DNA of 64,000 nt from Ferriphaselus sp. R-1 (GCF_000746095.1 NZ_KN050807.1:1-64000); one strand, 5' to 3'. Counted from the stretch's first letter, positions 42,564-51,539 are shown. Translations and numbers: made by a program. Notes: a model not told the origin generated them from the sequence alone.

Positions 42564-42791
42564 ATGCCTTATTTCATCTACCGTATCGACGCGCGCCCCA
42601 TCCGCATGCTGGAAAAGCTGGAGCAGCATGAGGCTTACCGCGATGCCTCGGCGCGGGTCAAGCAACTGCGCGCCGGGCTGGATGCTGGCGCGACAGCCAC
42701 CATCAAGATGATCCATGCCGAATCGGAGTTGCACGCCGAGGATCTGCTCAACGAAGTGCGTCCCCCGGCTCCCGTCCTGGGCGATGACTGA
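42564..42791 (+). CDS. Small conserved protein upstream of moaA
   Basis: The 75-residue product (MPYFIYRIDARPIRMLEKLE..., IKMIHAESELHAEDLLNEVR) resembles small uncharacterised proteins often found near anaerobic respiration or cofactor genes in betaproteobacteria. It has no cysteine or membrane segment. Its end overlaps moaA by eight bases. Confidence 0.8.
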   Translation: MPYFIYRIDARPIRMLEKLEQHEAYRDASARVKQLRAGLDAGATATIKMIHAESELHAEDLLNEVRPPAPVLGDD

Positions 42792-43788
42792 GCGGGTCTC
42801 CGGCGTGTCTCCAGACGTTCTGCAAGATCGCTTCGGTCGCCGCATAGACTACCTGCGCCTCTCGGTCACCGACCGCTGCGACATGCGTTGCAGCTACTGT
42901 ATGCCGGAAGGGTTCAGCGATTACGAAGAGCCGCAGGACTGGCTGAGCTTCGCCGAGATCGAGCGCGTCGTCGCGGCCTTTGCCCGGCTGGGCACCTCGC
43001 GTTTTCGCATCACTGGCGGCGAGCCGCTGCTGCGGCGCAACCTGAGCCAGCTTGCCGCCAATCTGAACCGGCTGCCCGGCGTGCACGATCTTTCCCTCAG
43101 CACCAACGGCACCCAGTTGGCGCGTCATGCGGCGGCGTTGAAGGCGGCGGGCGTCTCGCGCCTCAACGTCAGCCTCGATTCGCTGTGCGCCGAGCGGGTG
43201 CTCGACATCACCCGGCGCGATGCGCTGGCTCAGATCCAGGATGGCTTGCTGGTAGCGCAGTCGTGCGGCTTCGCCCCGATCAAGATCAACATGGTGGTGA
43301 TGGGCGGAGTGAACGAGGACGAGGTGGACAACATGGCGGAATACTGCTTCCGCCACGGCTTCGTGCTGCGCCTGATCGAGACCATGCCGATGGGCAACAC
43401 CGGGCGCAACGCGGGCTACGTCGATCTGCAACCGATACGGCAGCGCCTGCAAGCGCGCTTTGGTCTGGTGGATGGCGTGGTGCGCGGCGGAGGTCCGGCG
43501 CGTTATCTGGTGTCGCCGGACGGCGACTTCAGCATAGGGTTCATCACGCCTTTGTCGCAGCATTTTTGCGAGACCTGCAATCGCGTGCGCCTGTCGGTGG
43601 AGGGCACGCTGTATCTGTGTCTGGGGCAGGAGCACCAATTTGCCTTGCGTCCCTTGTTGCGCGCGGGCATCAGCGATGCCGAACTGGATGCCGCGATCCG
43701 CAGCGCCATCGAACTCAAGCCGGAACGACACGAGTTCCGCGAACAACCCGGTAAAATCATCCGCGTGATGTCAAAGACCGGAGGTTGA
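42784..43788 (+). CDS. moaA: GTP 3',8-cyclase MoaA
   Basis: The 334-residue radical-SAM enzyme starts molybdenum-cofactor synthesis from GTP with MoaC. The radical-SAM cluster motif is CDMRCSYC (CX3CX2C, near residue 34), and the second cluster uses CETC...C near residue 265. The start at 42784 overlaps the small upstream gene and fits the family N-terminus (DRFGRRIDYLRLSVTDRC). Confidence 0.97.
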   Translation: MTERVSGVSPDVLQDRFGRRIDYLRLSVTDRCDMRCSYCMPEGFSDYEEPQDWLSFAEIERVVAAFARLGTSRFRITGGEPLLRRNLSQLAANLNRLPGVHDLSLSTNGTQLARHAAALKAAGVSRLNVSLDSLCAERVLDITRRDALAQIQDGLLVAQSCGFAPIKINMVVMGGVNEDEVDNMAEYCFRHGFVLRLIETMPMGNTGRNAGYVDLQPIRQRLQARFGLVDGVVRGGGPARYLVSPDGDFSIGFITPLSQHFCETCNRVRLSVEGTLYLCLGQEHQFALRPLLRAGISDAELDAAIRSAIELKPERHEFREQPGKIIRVMSKTGG

Positions 43789-43791
43789 AGC

Positions 43792-44277
43792 ATGAACGAT
43801 GAACTCACTCATTTCTCGTACGCGGGTCGCGCGCGCATGGTGGACGTGTCGAACAAGTCCGTCACCCAGCGCAGCGCCACTGCCAGCGGCATCATCCGCA
43901 TGCGACCGGAGACCTTGGCACGTATCCGCGAGGGCTATATCGCCAAGGGTAACGTGCTGGCAGTGGCCGATGTGGCGGCGGTGATGGCGGCCAAACGCAC
44001 GCCCGACCTCATCCCCATGTGCCACAGCCTGCCGCTCACCGGCGTGGAAGTCAGCTTCAGTGAGACTGCTGACAGCGCTGGCTTGCGCGTCGAGGTCACC
44101 GCCAAATGCGTGGGGCAGACCGGCGTGGAGATGGAAGCCCTGACCGCCGCCAGCGCCGCGCTGCTCACCGTGTACGACATGTGCAAGGCCATCGACCGGG
44201 ACATGCGCATCGAGTCCATCCAGCTCGAAGAGAAGCGCGGCGGCAAGAGCGGCGTGTGGCGCAGGGGCGACGCATGA
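43792..44277 (+). CDS. moaC: Cyclic pyranopterin monophosphate synthase MoaC
   Basis: The 161-residue enzyme acts directly after MoaA. Signature segments are MVDVSNKSVTQRSATASG, PMCHSLPLTGVEV and GVEMEALTAASAALLTVYDM. It is followed by moaD with an ATGA overlap. Confidence 0.97.
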   Translation: MNDELTHFSYAGRARMVDVSNKSVTQRSATASGIIRMRPETLARIREGYIAKGNVLAVADVAAVMAAKRTPDLIPMCHSLPLTGVEVSFSETADSAGLRVEVTAKCVGQTGVEMEALTAASAALLTVYDMCKAIDRDMRIESIQLEEKRGGKSGVWRRGDA

Positions 44278-44513
44278 TCCGCGTGCTGTTCTTCGGCCCG
44301 GTGGCCGAGCGGATAGGGGCGCGCGAGCTGGAGTTGCCCTGCGTCGCCGGAATGCGCCTGCAAGCGCTCATCGAGCAACTAAGCGCACAGCATCCGGGCG
44401 CGTTCGACATCGTCAGCTTCATCGCCGTGAACCAGACGCAGGTCCACGACACGCAATTGCCGCTCAACGACGGCGACGAGATCGCCCTGATGGCCAAGTT
44501 CTCGGGAGGCTGA
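44274..44513 (+). CDS. moaD: Molybdopterin synthase sulfur-carrier subunit MoaD
   Basis: The 79-residue ubiquitin-like protein ends in the diagnostic Gly-Gly (AKFSGG), the thiocarboxylate carrier. It begins MIRVLFFGPVAERIG. moaE is separated from it by a 185-bp repeat element. Confidence 0.95.
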   Translation: MIRVLFFGPVAERIGARELELPCVAGMRLQALIEQLSAQHPGAFDIVSFIAVNQTQVHDTQLPLNDGDEIALMAKFSGG

Positions 44514-44528
44514 GATGAATAAAAGATG

Positions 44529-44713
44529 CCGTCATTCCGGCGCAGCGTGGTTGTTGCCGATTTATCGGCTTTACAACCACGGCGTACTCCTTGCGGGTGC
44601 AGGCCGGAATCCAGCAAAAACAAAAAGCCCGCGTAGCGGACAAAACCAAAATGTTGTCCTGCTTCGCAGGGAATGTACGACCATCTGGATTCCGGCCTGC
44701 GCCGGAATGACGG
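44529..44713. repeat. 185-bp inverted-repeat element (MITE-like) between moaD and moaE
   Basis: Perfect 17-bp terminal inverted repeats: CCGTCATTCCGGCGCAG at 44529-44545 and its complement at 44697-44713. A second 16-bp pair, GCAGGCCGGAATCCAG at 44599-44614 and its complement at 44685-44700, is nested inside. No transposase is encoded. Open frames through it in both directions show only repeat-derived sequence. Confidence 0.85.
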
Positions 44714-44725
44714 CGGGGAGTTGAG

Positions 44726-45151
44726 ATGAACAAACCCGTCCGCATCCAGCAAGAAGATTTCTCCCAAGATGCCGAGATCGCCGCGCTGAAAGCCAGCTCG
44801 CTGCGCATCGGCGGCATCGCCACCTTCCTCGGCTGCGCGCGTGACTTCTCCGAAGGCCGCGACGTTTCCGAGATCAGCTTCGAAGCCTACGGCAGCATGG
44901 CGCTGGCCGAAATGAACAAACTACGCGCGGAAGCCATCGCAACATTCAAACTCATCGACGCCCGCATCGTGCATCGCGTCACCACCGTCCAAGCGGGCGA
45001 CAACATCGTCTTCATCGCCGCCGCCGCCGAACACCGTGCCGCCGCCTTCGACGCCTGCCGCTGGATCATCGACGAACTCAAACAACGCGTGCCGATCTGG
45101 AAGAAAGAGATCACCCCGCAGGGAGAAGCATGGGTCACGCCGCACCCGTAA
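44726..45151 (+). CDS. moaE: Molybdopterin synthase catalytic subunit MoaE
   Basis: The 141-residue enzyme inserts two sulfurs into cyclic pyranopterin monophosphate. It shows GGIATFLGCARDFS, EAYGSMALAEM, HRVTTVQAGDNIVFIAAAA and the C-terminal PIWKKEITPQGEAWV with the active lysine. It is the last cofactor gene before the defence block. Confidence 0.97.
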   Translation: MNKPVRIQQEDFSQDAEIAALKASSLRIGGIATFLGCARDFSEGRDVSEISFEAYGSMALAEMNKLRAEAIATFKLIDARIVHRVTTVQAGDNIVFIAAAAEHRAAAFDACRWIIDELKQRVPIWKKEITPQGEAWVTPHP

Positions 45152-45211
45152 GCAGTATCTGATAGCATCGCCCCTCGGCGTGAAAGAAGCGCAATAAATC
45201 AGGGATACAAG

Positions 45212-46783
45212 ATGGCCAAAGCCGCCAAAGAAATCAAAGCCGAACCGCTGGAAAAACAGCTCTGGAAAGCCGCTGACAAACTGCGCAAGAACATCGACGC
45301 CGCCGAGTACAAGCATGTGGTGCTGGGCCTGATCTTCCTCAAATACATTTCCGATTCCTTCGAGGAAATGTTCAACAAGCTGCAAGCAGGCGAAGGCGAC
45401 TACGCCGGAGCCGACCCCGAAGACAAGGACGAATACAAAGCCGAGAACGTTTTCTTCGTGCCGCCCGAGGCGCGCTGGTCGTTCCTGTTGGGCAAGGCCA
45501 AGCAGCCCGACATCGGCCTGCATGTGGATGGCGCAATGGATGCCATCGAAAAAGAAAACGCCAGCCTCAAGGGCGTGCTGCCCAAAGTCTATGCGCGGCA
45601 AAACCTCGATCCCGCCAGCCTCGGCGGGTTGATCGACCTGGTGGGCAACATCGCGCTGGGCGATGCCAAGGCGCGTAGCGCCGATGTACTGGGCCATGTG
45701 TTCGAATACTTCCTCGGCGAATTCGCGCTGGCCGAAGGCAAGCAAGGCGGGCAATTCTATACACCGCGCAGCATCGTCGAATTGCTGGTCGCCATGCTGG
45801 AGCCGTACAAAGGCCGCGTGTTCGACCCCTGTTGCGGCTCGGGCGGCATGTTCGTGCAATCGGAAAAATTCGTCGAAGAACACCAGGGCAAGGCCAACGA
45901 CATCTCCATCTACGGGCAGGAAAGCAACCAGACCACCTGGCGGCTGGCCAAGATGAACCTCGCCATTCGCGGTATCGCCGCCGACCAAGTGAAGTGGAAT
46001 AACGAAGGCTCCTTCCTTAACGACGCGCATAAAGACACCAAGGCCGATTTCATCATCGCCAACCCGCCGTTCAATGTGAGCGACTGGAGCGGCGAACTGC
46101 TGCGCAACGATGGCCGCTGGCAATACGGCGCGCCGCCCGCAGGCAACGCCAACTTCGCCTGGCTGCAACACTTCATCTACCACCTTTCGCCCAACGGCAA
46201 AGCCGGCGTGGTGCTCGCCAAAGGCGCGCTCACCAGCAAAACCAGCGGCGAAGGCGACATCCGCAAAGCGCTCATCGCGCAGGGCAACCTGATCGACTGC
46301 ATCGTCAACCTCCCCGCCAAACTCTTCCTCAACACCCAAATCCCCGCAGCCCTCTGGTTCATGAACCGCCGCCGCTCAGAACCCTCTCCCTCCGGGGGAG
46401 GGCAGGGTGGGGGAACACACCCCCGCAACAACGAAATCCTCTTCATCGACGCCCGCAACCTCGGCCACCTCATCAACCGCCGCACCCGCGAACTGAGCCA
46501 CGAAGACATTCAAAGGATCGCCGCCGTCTATCACAACTGGCGCACCGGAGAAGGCGACTACGCCGACGAGAAGGGATTCTGCGCCTCCGTGCCGCTGGAG
46601 CGCGTGGCAGAACTAGACTACGTGCTCACGCCAGGCCGCTATGTCGGCCTGCCGGATGAAGAGGACGACTTCAACTTTGCCGAACGCTTTGCCACACTCA
46701 AGGCCGAGTTTGAAGCGCAGTTGACGGAAGAGGCGAGGCTGAATAAAGCCATTGCCGAGAATCTGGCGAAGGTGAAGGTATGA
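45212..46783 (+). CDS. hsdM: Type I restriction-modification DNA methyltransferase subunit
   Basis: The 523-residue N6-adenine methyltransferase has the helical N-terminal domain (1-160), SAM motif [11 protein letters not shown] at residue 205 and catalytic NPPF at residue 284. Residues 389-405 ([17 protein letters not shown]) come from a GC-rich repeat (46382-46413) inserted in frame in a surface position of the C-terminal half. It overlaps hsdS by ATGA. Confidence 0.95.
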   Translation: MAKAAKEIKAEPLEKQLWKAADKLRKNIDAAEYKHVVLGLIFLKYISDSFEEMFNKLQAGEGDYAGADPEDKDEYKAENVFFVPPEARWSFLLGKAKQPDIGLHVDGAMDAIEKENASLKGVLPKVYARQNLDPASLGGLIDLVGNIALGDAKARSADVLGHVFEYFLGEFALAEGKQGGQFYTPRSIVELLVAMLEPYKGRVFDPCCGSGGMFVQSEKFVEEHQGKANDISIYGQESNQTTWRLAKMNLAIRGIAADQVKWNNEGSFLNDAHKDTKADFIIANPPFNVSDWSGELLRNDGRWQYGAPPAGNANFAWLQHFIYHLSPNGKAGVVLAKGALTSKTSGEGDIRKALIAQGNLIDCIVNLPAKLFLNTQIPAALWFMNRRRSEPSPSGGGQGGGTHPRNNEILFIDARNLGHLINRRTRELSHEDIQRIAAVYHNWRTGEGDYADEKGFCASVPLERVAELDYVLTPGRYVGLPDEEDDFNFAERFATLKAEFEAQLTEEARLNKAIAENLAKVKV

Positions 46784-47961
46784 GTGAGTGGCAGGAGTAT
46801 CTTCTGGAGGATGTCGTCGATAGATTTATTGACTATCGAGGAAAGACTCCAAGGAAGACAACTGCGGGTATTCCTCTTGTTACAGCAAAAGTGGTGAAGT
46901 CAGGAAAGATACTGCCTCCAAACGAATTTATTGCTGCAGAGGATTACGACACCTGGATGACGAGAGGGCTGCCTGAAATTGACGATGTCGTCTTAACTAC
47001 GGAAGCGCCACTTGGAGAGGTGGCGCTGATAAAGGATGCGAATGTTGCCTTGGCCCAGCGCGTTATCACTATGCGAGCAAAAGAAGGTTTTGCATTTGGG
47101 CCTTTCTTGAAATTCTATTTTCAGAACGGAGATGGTCAGCACGAGCTTCAATCTCGCGCATCTGGCACCACCGTTTTTGGGATCAAGGCTTCGGTTCTGC
47201 GCAAGATTCCGATTGAATTGCCTTCGGTCCCAGAACAAAAAACCATCGCTGCCGTCCTAAGCAGCCTGGACGACAAAATCGACCTGCTGCACCGCCAGAA
47301 CAAAACCCTCGAAGCCATGGCCGAAACCCTGTTCCGCCAATGGTTCGTGGAAGAGGCGCAGGAGGATTGGGAGGAAGTCACACTTGCCGATGTCACTACC
47401 AGAATTACTGATGGTGCACACGCAAGCCCGCCAACTGTAGAGTCAGGGCGTCCAATGGCCTCAGTTAAGGATATGTACGAATGGGGAATCAACATCGAAA
47501 GCTGCCGACAAATTTCACCGGAAGATTACGATGCGTTGGTTAAAGCGGACTGCCGCCCACTCAAGAACGATATTTTGATTGCCAAGGACGGAAGCTATCT
47601 CAAGCATGTATTCGTTGCAGAGGATGACATGGACGTTGTAGTTCTGTCGTCCGTTGCAATCTTAAGACCAAACGGAAAATATCATCCGTTACTCCTGGCG
47701 ACTTTTCTTAAGATGGAATCTACGCGGGAAAGCATGGAAAATATTGTGACCGGGGCTGTCATACCGCGCATTGTTCTAAAAGACTTTCGGAAATATGAAT
47801 TGCAGCTCCCTCCGATACAGCTTCAGGAACAGGCGTTGGCTGCGATTGAACCTCTATATGAGAAGTGCTGGGAAAACGACAGGCAAATTCGCACCCTCGA
47901 AACCCTCCGCGACACCCTGCTGCCCAAGCTGATGAGCGGCGAAATGAGGGTTGGAATATGA
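46780..47961 (+). CDS. hsdS: Type I restriction-modification specificity subunit
   Basis: The 393-residue subunit has two target-recognition domains (about 1-150 and 195-345), each followed by a helical spacer ([20 protein letters not shown] near 165 and [20 protein letters not shown] near the end). It sets the DNA target. The recognition domains are AT-richer than the neighbouring hsdM and hsdR, which suggests exchange by recombination. It overlaps kwaA by ATGA. Confidence 0.94.
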   Translation: MSEWQEYLLEDVVDRFIDYRGKTPRKTTAGIPLVTAKVVKSGKILPPNEFIAAEDYDTWMTRGLPEIDDVVLTTEAPLGEVALIKDANVALAQRVITMRAKEGFAFGPFLKFYFQNGDGQHELQSRASGTTVFGIKASVLRKIPIELPSVPEQKTIAAVLSSLDDKIDLLHRQNKTLEAMAETLFRQWFVEEAQEDWEEVTLADVTTRITDGAHASPPTVESGRPMASVKDMYEWGINIESCRQISPEDYDALVKADCRPLKNDILIAKDGSYLKHVFVAEDDMDVVVLSSVAILRPNGKYHPLLLATFLKMESTRESMENIVTGAVIPRIVLKDFRKYELQLPPIQLQEQALAAIEPLYEKCWENDRQIRTLETLRDTLLPKLMSGEMRVGI

Positions 47962-48542
47962 GTAGCGTTCGCCGCAAAGTCGATTTGTATATTCTGTCCT
48001 TGGCTCTGCTTTTTATCTTCTTCATCATCATCACCGTCAAGTTGCCTGAGGCGCCATTTGTAATGAAGGATTGGAAATGGTGGTTGGCTTTGGCCGAGGC
48101 AAATCCAATTGGGGATATTTCCCTGATTTTGTTCGGGTACAGTTTGTACGCATACAAGAAGTTTGATTACGACCTGAAGGGTTCCACCGACCTTCCATTT
48201 GAGGTCAAGAAGATCAAGGGCGTCAACTATGAGCACCTGACTTTCCTGGCAACCTATGTTGTGCCACTGATCAGCTTTGATTTTGGCAGCGGGCGACGCA
48301 TGATTGTTCTTTGCCTGCTGCTTATTGTGATGGGTGTGATTTACGTCAAGACAGATATGTTTTATCAGAATCCTTCTTTGGCTCTGCTCGGATTTCACAT
48401 TTACGAGGCTAGCGGAAATTTCAAGACTGGAGATAGGGAAGGGCTGATCTTGATTAGCCGTAAGCAGATCGAATCTGCGCAAAGAGTCTCATATATCAAG
48501 CTGGATGGGCGTATCTATTACGTGAAAGGCATTTCGGAATGA
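47958..48542 (+). CDS. kwaA: Kiwa anti-phage membrane protein KwaA
   Basis: The 194-residue protein has four predicted helices (about 10-28, 50-66, 92-110 and 114-134) and a cytoplasmic tail with SRKQIESAQRVSYIKLDGR. Size, topology and the following DUF4868 gene match KwaA of the two-gene Kiwa system, where KwaA senses phage infection at the membrane. Its start lies in the hsdS stop (ATGA), so it is translated with the restriction genes. The assignment rests more on partner and topology than on a strong motif. Confidence 0.8.
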   Translation: MSSVRRKVDLYILSLALLFIFFIIITVKLPEAPFVMKDWKWWLALAEANPIGDISLILFGYSLYAYKKFDYDLKGSTDLPFEVKKIKGVNYEHLTFLATYVVPLISFDFGSGRRMIVLCLLLIVMGVIYVKTDMFYQNPSLALLGFHIYEASGNFKTGDREGLILISRKQIESAQRVSYIKLDGRIYYVKGISE

Positions 48543-49510
48543 ATGCGGATGAACTGAGGGTAGCGCTACAACCATTTTTCGAGAACATAGACGAGATCGG
48601 TGTTTCTGTTTATGCGATTTTGAAAAGCCAAGGCGATTCGGCTCCGAGAAAACTTGATATTGCAGGTGATGCGCTGCCGGGCCTCAAAGTTCTTTTTATG
48701 CAAGGCATTCGTGAGGAGATAGTGGATCGCGCCGAGCTTGCGGTTCTAAATCTGTCGACCTCTGATGAAAGAACCAATGCGATCTACGTTTGTGACATTG
48801 ATGTGCCGGAGGGCCTGGCGGCAATGGAAAGCGTAAGTCAGGCCGACAATCTTCCCCTTCTGGACTTGGCTCAAAGTGACTTGTCCGACATCAAGGCGCT
48901 CATGATCGAGATAGGAAATAACATTGGGCAGATTGTGTTGTACAAGACGATGGCGCCAGTGAATATCTTCGGTAGGGGCAGCTTCTTTTTGAGGAAGGCA
49001 AGGCACAGGCTGGAACAGATCGAGGATGAGTTTCTCAGGGTCAGCGCGGGGTTTCAGTTTATGAGAGTGAATGGCGAACTGCTGGTGGTCGATCTTCATG
49101 CGCTTGAAAGAAGCTTTGGGTTCCATGAGGCGATTGTTCGAGAGGCGGCCTTGGGGATTTCGGCGATTGAGTCGATTTCTCTCGTTGAGAATCCGGATGT
49201 GCTACGTGAACTTCTTGATGACGTTAAGTATGCAAGAAGATTTACCAAGGTTGCCAGAGCATCTCCCGTGTTAGGCGCTCGCGTTCCTAATTCATCAATA
49301 ATCCAGTTTTGCAGGACATTTCCAAAACTCGCCGGGAGAATAAGGTTTAACGCGGCCGGGGACAAAATTTTGCTCGATACGCAGGTTTCCAAGGATTTGT
49401 TTATCAAACTGCTGATGGACGATTTTCTGACTTCAGAGTTGACGAACTTTCACTATGAAAGCGTGGCGAAAGACAGCGTGGAAGAGGCTGCTAACGCAGA
49501 TGCCAGATGA
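48539..49510 (+). CDS. kwaB: Kiwa anti-phage effector KwaB (DUF4868)
   Basis: The 323-residue soluble protein carries the DUF4868 pattern, best seen in APVNIFGRGSFFLRK, DEFLRVSAGFQFMRV and ELLVVDLHALERSFGFHEA. KwaB is the DNA-binding effector that blocks phage replication when released by KwaA. It overlaps kwaA and the next short frame by ATGA at both ends. Confidence 0.85.
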   Translation: MNADELRVALQPFFENIDEIGVSVYAILKSQGDSAPRKLDIAGDALPGLKVLFMQGIREEIVDRAELAVLNLSTSDERTNAIYVCDIDVPEGLAAMESVSQADNLPLLDLAQSDLSDIKALMIEIGNNIGQIVLYKTMAPVNIFGRGSFFLRKARHRLEQIEDEFLRVSAGFQFMRVNGELLVVDLHALERSFGFHEAIVREAALGISAIESISLVENPDVLRELLDDVKYARRFTKVARASPVLGARVPNSSIIQFCRTFPKLAGRIRFNAAGDKILLDTQVSKDLFIKLLMDDFLTSELTNFHYESVAKDSVEEAANADAR

Positions 49511-49647
49511 CTAAACTCACTGAATCCGCCTTCGAATATTTCGCCATCAAGCTATTCGAGCGCTTGGGGGACAACACTATCCATACGCACATCACCTTAG
49601 ATGGGCGCATTCGCTTGAATGTGGCATTGGATGAGGAGAGCGCATGA
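49507..49647 (+). pseudogene. Truncated copy 1 of the hsdR 5' end
   Basis: This 46-codon frame begins TKLTESAFEYFAIKLFERLG, nearly the same as the real HsdR start (SNRLTESAIEDFAIKLFERLG), then diverges and stops. It starts inside the kwaB stop and ends inside the start of the BRO-type gene, both by ATGA. It cannot encode a nuclease; it marks an earlier junction of hsdR and may still act as a coupling leader. Confidence 0.8.
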
Positions 49648-50477
49648 GCAACATCAAACTCTTTCAAAGCCAGCAAATCCGCAGCCATTGGGATGCGGAG
49701 CAGGAGCAGTGGCTGTTCAGCGTGATCGACATCATTCAGGCATTGACGGGGAATGAGCGGCCCCGCAAGTACTGGAGTGACCTGAAAAAGAAGCTGCAAG
49801 TCGAGGGCAGTGAAGTGTCCGATAAAATCGGACAGTTGAAATTGCGGGCTCCCGATGGGAAATCTCGCCTTACCGATGTCGCCAATACCGAAACCCTGCT
49901 ACGCCTGATCCAGTCCATTCCCTCGCCGCGCGCTGAGCCTTTCAAACTGTGGCTGGCGCAGGTGGGCTATGAGCGGCTGGAAGAAAACGAAGACCCGGAG
50001 TTGTCCATAGATCGGGCGTTGGAGGCCTATCTCGCCAAGGGTTATTCCAAGGAGTGGATCAACCAGCGCCTGAAAAGCATCGAGGTGCGCAAGGAGCTGA
50101 CGGACGAGTGGGAGCAGCGCGGGGTGAGCCGGGGGCAAGAGTTTGCCCTGCTGACGGATGAGATCACCCGAGCATGGAGTGGCCTGACCACCAAGGGCTA
50201 CAAGCAGCACAAGGGGCTGAAGAAAGAAAACCTGCGCGACAACATGACCAACCTGGAGTTGGTGCTGAACATGCTGGCGGAGGCGACGACCACGGAAATA
50301 TCGAAAGAGAAATTGCCGCAAACGCTGGATGAAAATCGCACGGTTGCGCGGCAGGGCGGCGAGGTGGCCGGGAACGCCCGCAAAGAGATTGAGGCGAAGA
50401 CGGGCAAGAAGGTTGTCTCCAGCCAGAATGCCAAGCAATTGGGGCGCACCAAAAAACTGGAGAGGCCGAAGGAATGA
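49644..50477 (+). CDS. BRO-family (Bro-N antirepressor-like) protein of a restriction locus
   Basis: The 277-residue protein has a Bro-N domain (about 1-110; FSVIDIIQALTGNERPRKYW, LTDVANTETLLRLIQSIPSP) and a helical second half (YSKEWINQRLKSIEVRKELT, ENLRDNMTNLELVLNMLAEA). Proteins of this exact layout are frequent inside type I restriction loci, where their role is unknown; DNA binding is expected of Bro-N. It is coupled by ATGA to the frames on both sides. Confidence 0.85.
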   Translation: MSNIKLFQSQQIRSHWDAEQEQWLFSVIDIIQALTGNERPRKYWSDLKKKLQVEGSEVSDKIGQLKLRAPDGKSRLTDVANTETLLRLIQSIPSPRAEPFKLWLAQVGYERLEENEDPELSIDRALEAYLAKGYSKEWINQRLKSIEVRKELTDEWEQRGVSRGQEFALLTDEITRAWSGLTTKGYKQHKGLKKENLRDNMTNLELVLNMLAEATTTEISKEKLPQTLDENRTVARQGGEVAGNARKEIEAKTGKKVVSSQNAKQLGRTKKLERPKE

Positions 50478-50587
50478 GCAGACTCACCGAATCTGCCATC
50501 GAAGATTTCGCCGTCAAGCTAGTTGCAATCAAGGATAAAAAGCGGTGTATGATCCAGAAATACACTATGTTTTTTCTGGATTTTTAA
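50474..50587 (+). pseudogene. Truncated copy 2 of the hsdR 5' end
   Basis: The 37-residue frame reads SRLTESAIEDFAVKL and then runs into unrelated sequence and a stop. About 45 bases match the real hsdR start at 51,950. It begins in the stop of the BRO-type gene (ATGA) and ends 13 bases before the next toxin-antitoxin gene. Confidence 0.8.
50552..50581. promoter_or_regulatory. Inverted repeat upstream of the AbiEi-like gene (putative operator)
   Basis: ATCCAGAAA (50552-50560) and TTTCTGGAT (50573-50581) form a perfect 9-bp inverted repeat with a 12-base centre, 20 bases upstream of the ATG at 50601. AbiEi-type antitoxins autoregulate by binding inverted repeats in their promoter, so an operator role is likely. 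A hairpin terminator for the upstream operon (followed by TTTTTAAT) is the alternative. Confidence 0.55.
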
Positions 50588-50600
50588 TACCATTCATAGC

Positions 50601-51539
50601 ATGAAAAACATCACTGAAACATGCTTTTACTTCATTGCCGGGCATGGCAGGGGGTGGGCATTTTCGCCAAGTGATCTGGCGGGGCGGTTTTCACGCCAGC
50701 AGGTGGATAGCCTGCTTTCCGAGTTGACCCGGCAGGGCAAGATTCGGCGGGTGGCGCGCGGGTTGTACGATTACCCCGGCTTTAGCGAGTTGCTGCAAAA
50801 GATGTTGTCGCCGGATATTGACCAGGTGGCGGCGGCGTATGCGCGCAAGTTTGGTTGGCGCATTGAGGTGTCAGGCGAGTCTGCCCTGAATCTACTGGGG
50901 CTTTCTACCCAGGTGCCGGGGCGGTATGTGTATTTGAGCGACGGGCCGAACAAACGCTATGAGGTGTCTGGCGTCGAGCTGGAGTTCAGGAAGTCGGCGC
51001 TGAAGAACATCGGCTTCAAATACCGAGAAAGCTCGTTGCTGGTGCAGGCGCTGAAGGCGCTGGGCAAGGAGCATGTGACGTCGGAGGTGATAGACAAAGC
51101 CCGTGCGCAGATCGACCCCAAGCAGTTTGAAAAAATCCTGAAAGACACGCAGGGTGCAACCGGCTGGATTTACGAGGCCATCAAGCAAGTCTGCCGGAGC
51201 AAGAATGGGCAATTGCGCTATTGTAGCCAGATGAATAAAGGAGGCGATATGCTATTGGACGAGTTGCGACTGAACAAAAACAGGATCGAGGCGCTGGCGC
51301 AGCAGTATGGGGCGCAGCATGTCCGCGTGTTCGGCTCTGTCGCGAGGCGCGAGGAGCGGCCCGATAGCGATGTGGATTTTCTGGTGGAACTACCGCGCGG
51401 CTACGATCTGTTTGCCCAACGCTTGCCCCTCGCCGAAAGTCTGGAACGGTTGCTGCGCCGTAAGGTGGAGCTGGTGCCCGAACATGAACTTAATCGGCAT
51501 ATTCGCCAGCGGGTGATGAGCGAGGCGGTGGAGTTATGA
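50601..51539 (+). CDS. AbiEi-like (DUF6088) regulator fused to MntA-type nucleotidyltransferase
   Basis: The 312-residue product joins two domains. Residues 1-205 are an AbiEi/DUF6088-like winged-helix antitoxin (SPSDLAGRFSRQQVDSLLSE, GKIRRVARGLYDYP, GESALNLLGLST). Residues 217-312 are a minimal nucleotidyltransferase with GSVARREERPDSDVDFLVE at 245, the MntA antitoxin motif. A strong internal ribosome site (AAAGGAGG) lies 4 bases before an in-frame ATG at 51249, so the transferase may also be made alone (96 residues). The HepT-like gene follows with an ATGA overlap. Confidence 0.85.
   Translation: MKNITETCFYFIAGHGRGWAFSPSDLAGRFSRQQVDSLLSELTRQGKIRRVARGLYDYPGFSELLQKMLSPDIDQVAAAYARKFGWRIEVSGESALNLLGLSTQVPGRYVYLSDGPNKRYEVSGVELEFRKSALKNIGFKYRESSLLVQALKALGKEHVTSEVIDKARAQIDPKQFEKILKDTQGATGWIYEAIKQVCRSKNGQLRYCSQMNKGGDMLLDELRLNKNRIEALAQQYGAQHVRVFGSVARREERPDSDVDFLVELPRGYDLFAQRLPLAESLERLLRRKVELVPEHELNRHIRQRVMSEAVEL

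Noticed and set aside
44515-44724. Open frame across the moaD-moaE gap
   Set aside because: Encoded almost wholly by the 185-bp inverted-repeat element; it would be repeat-derived peptide.
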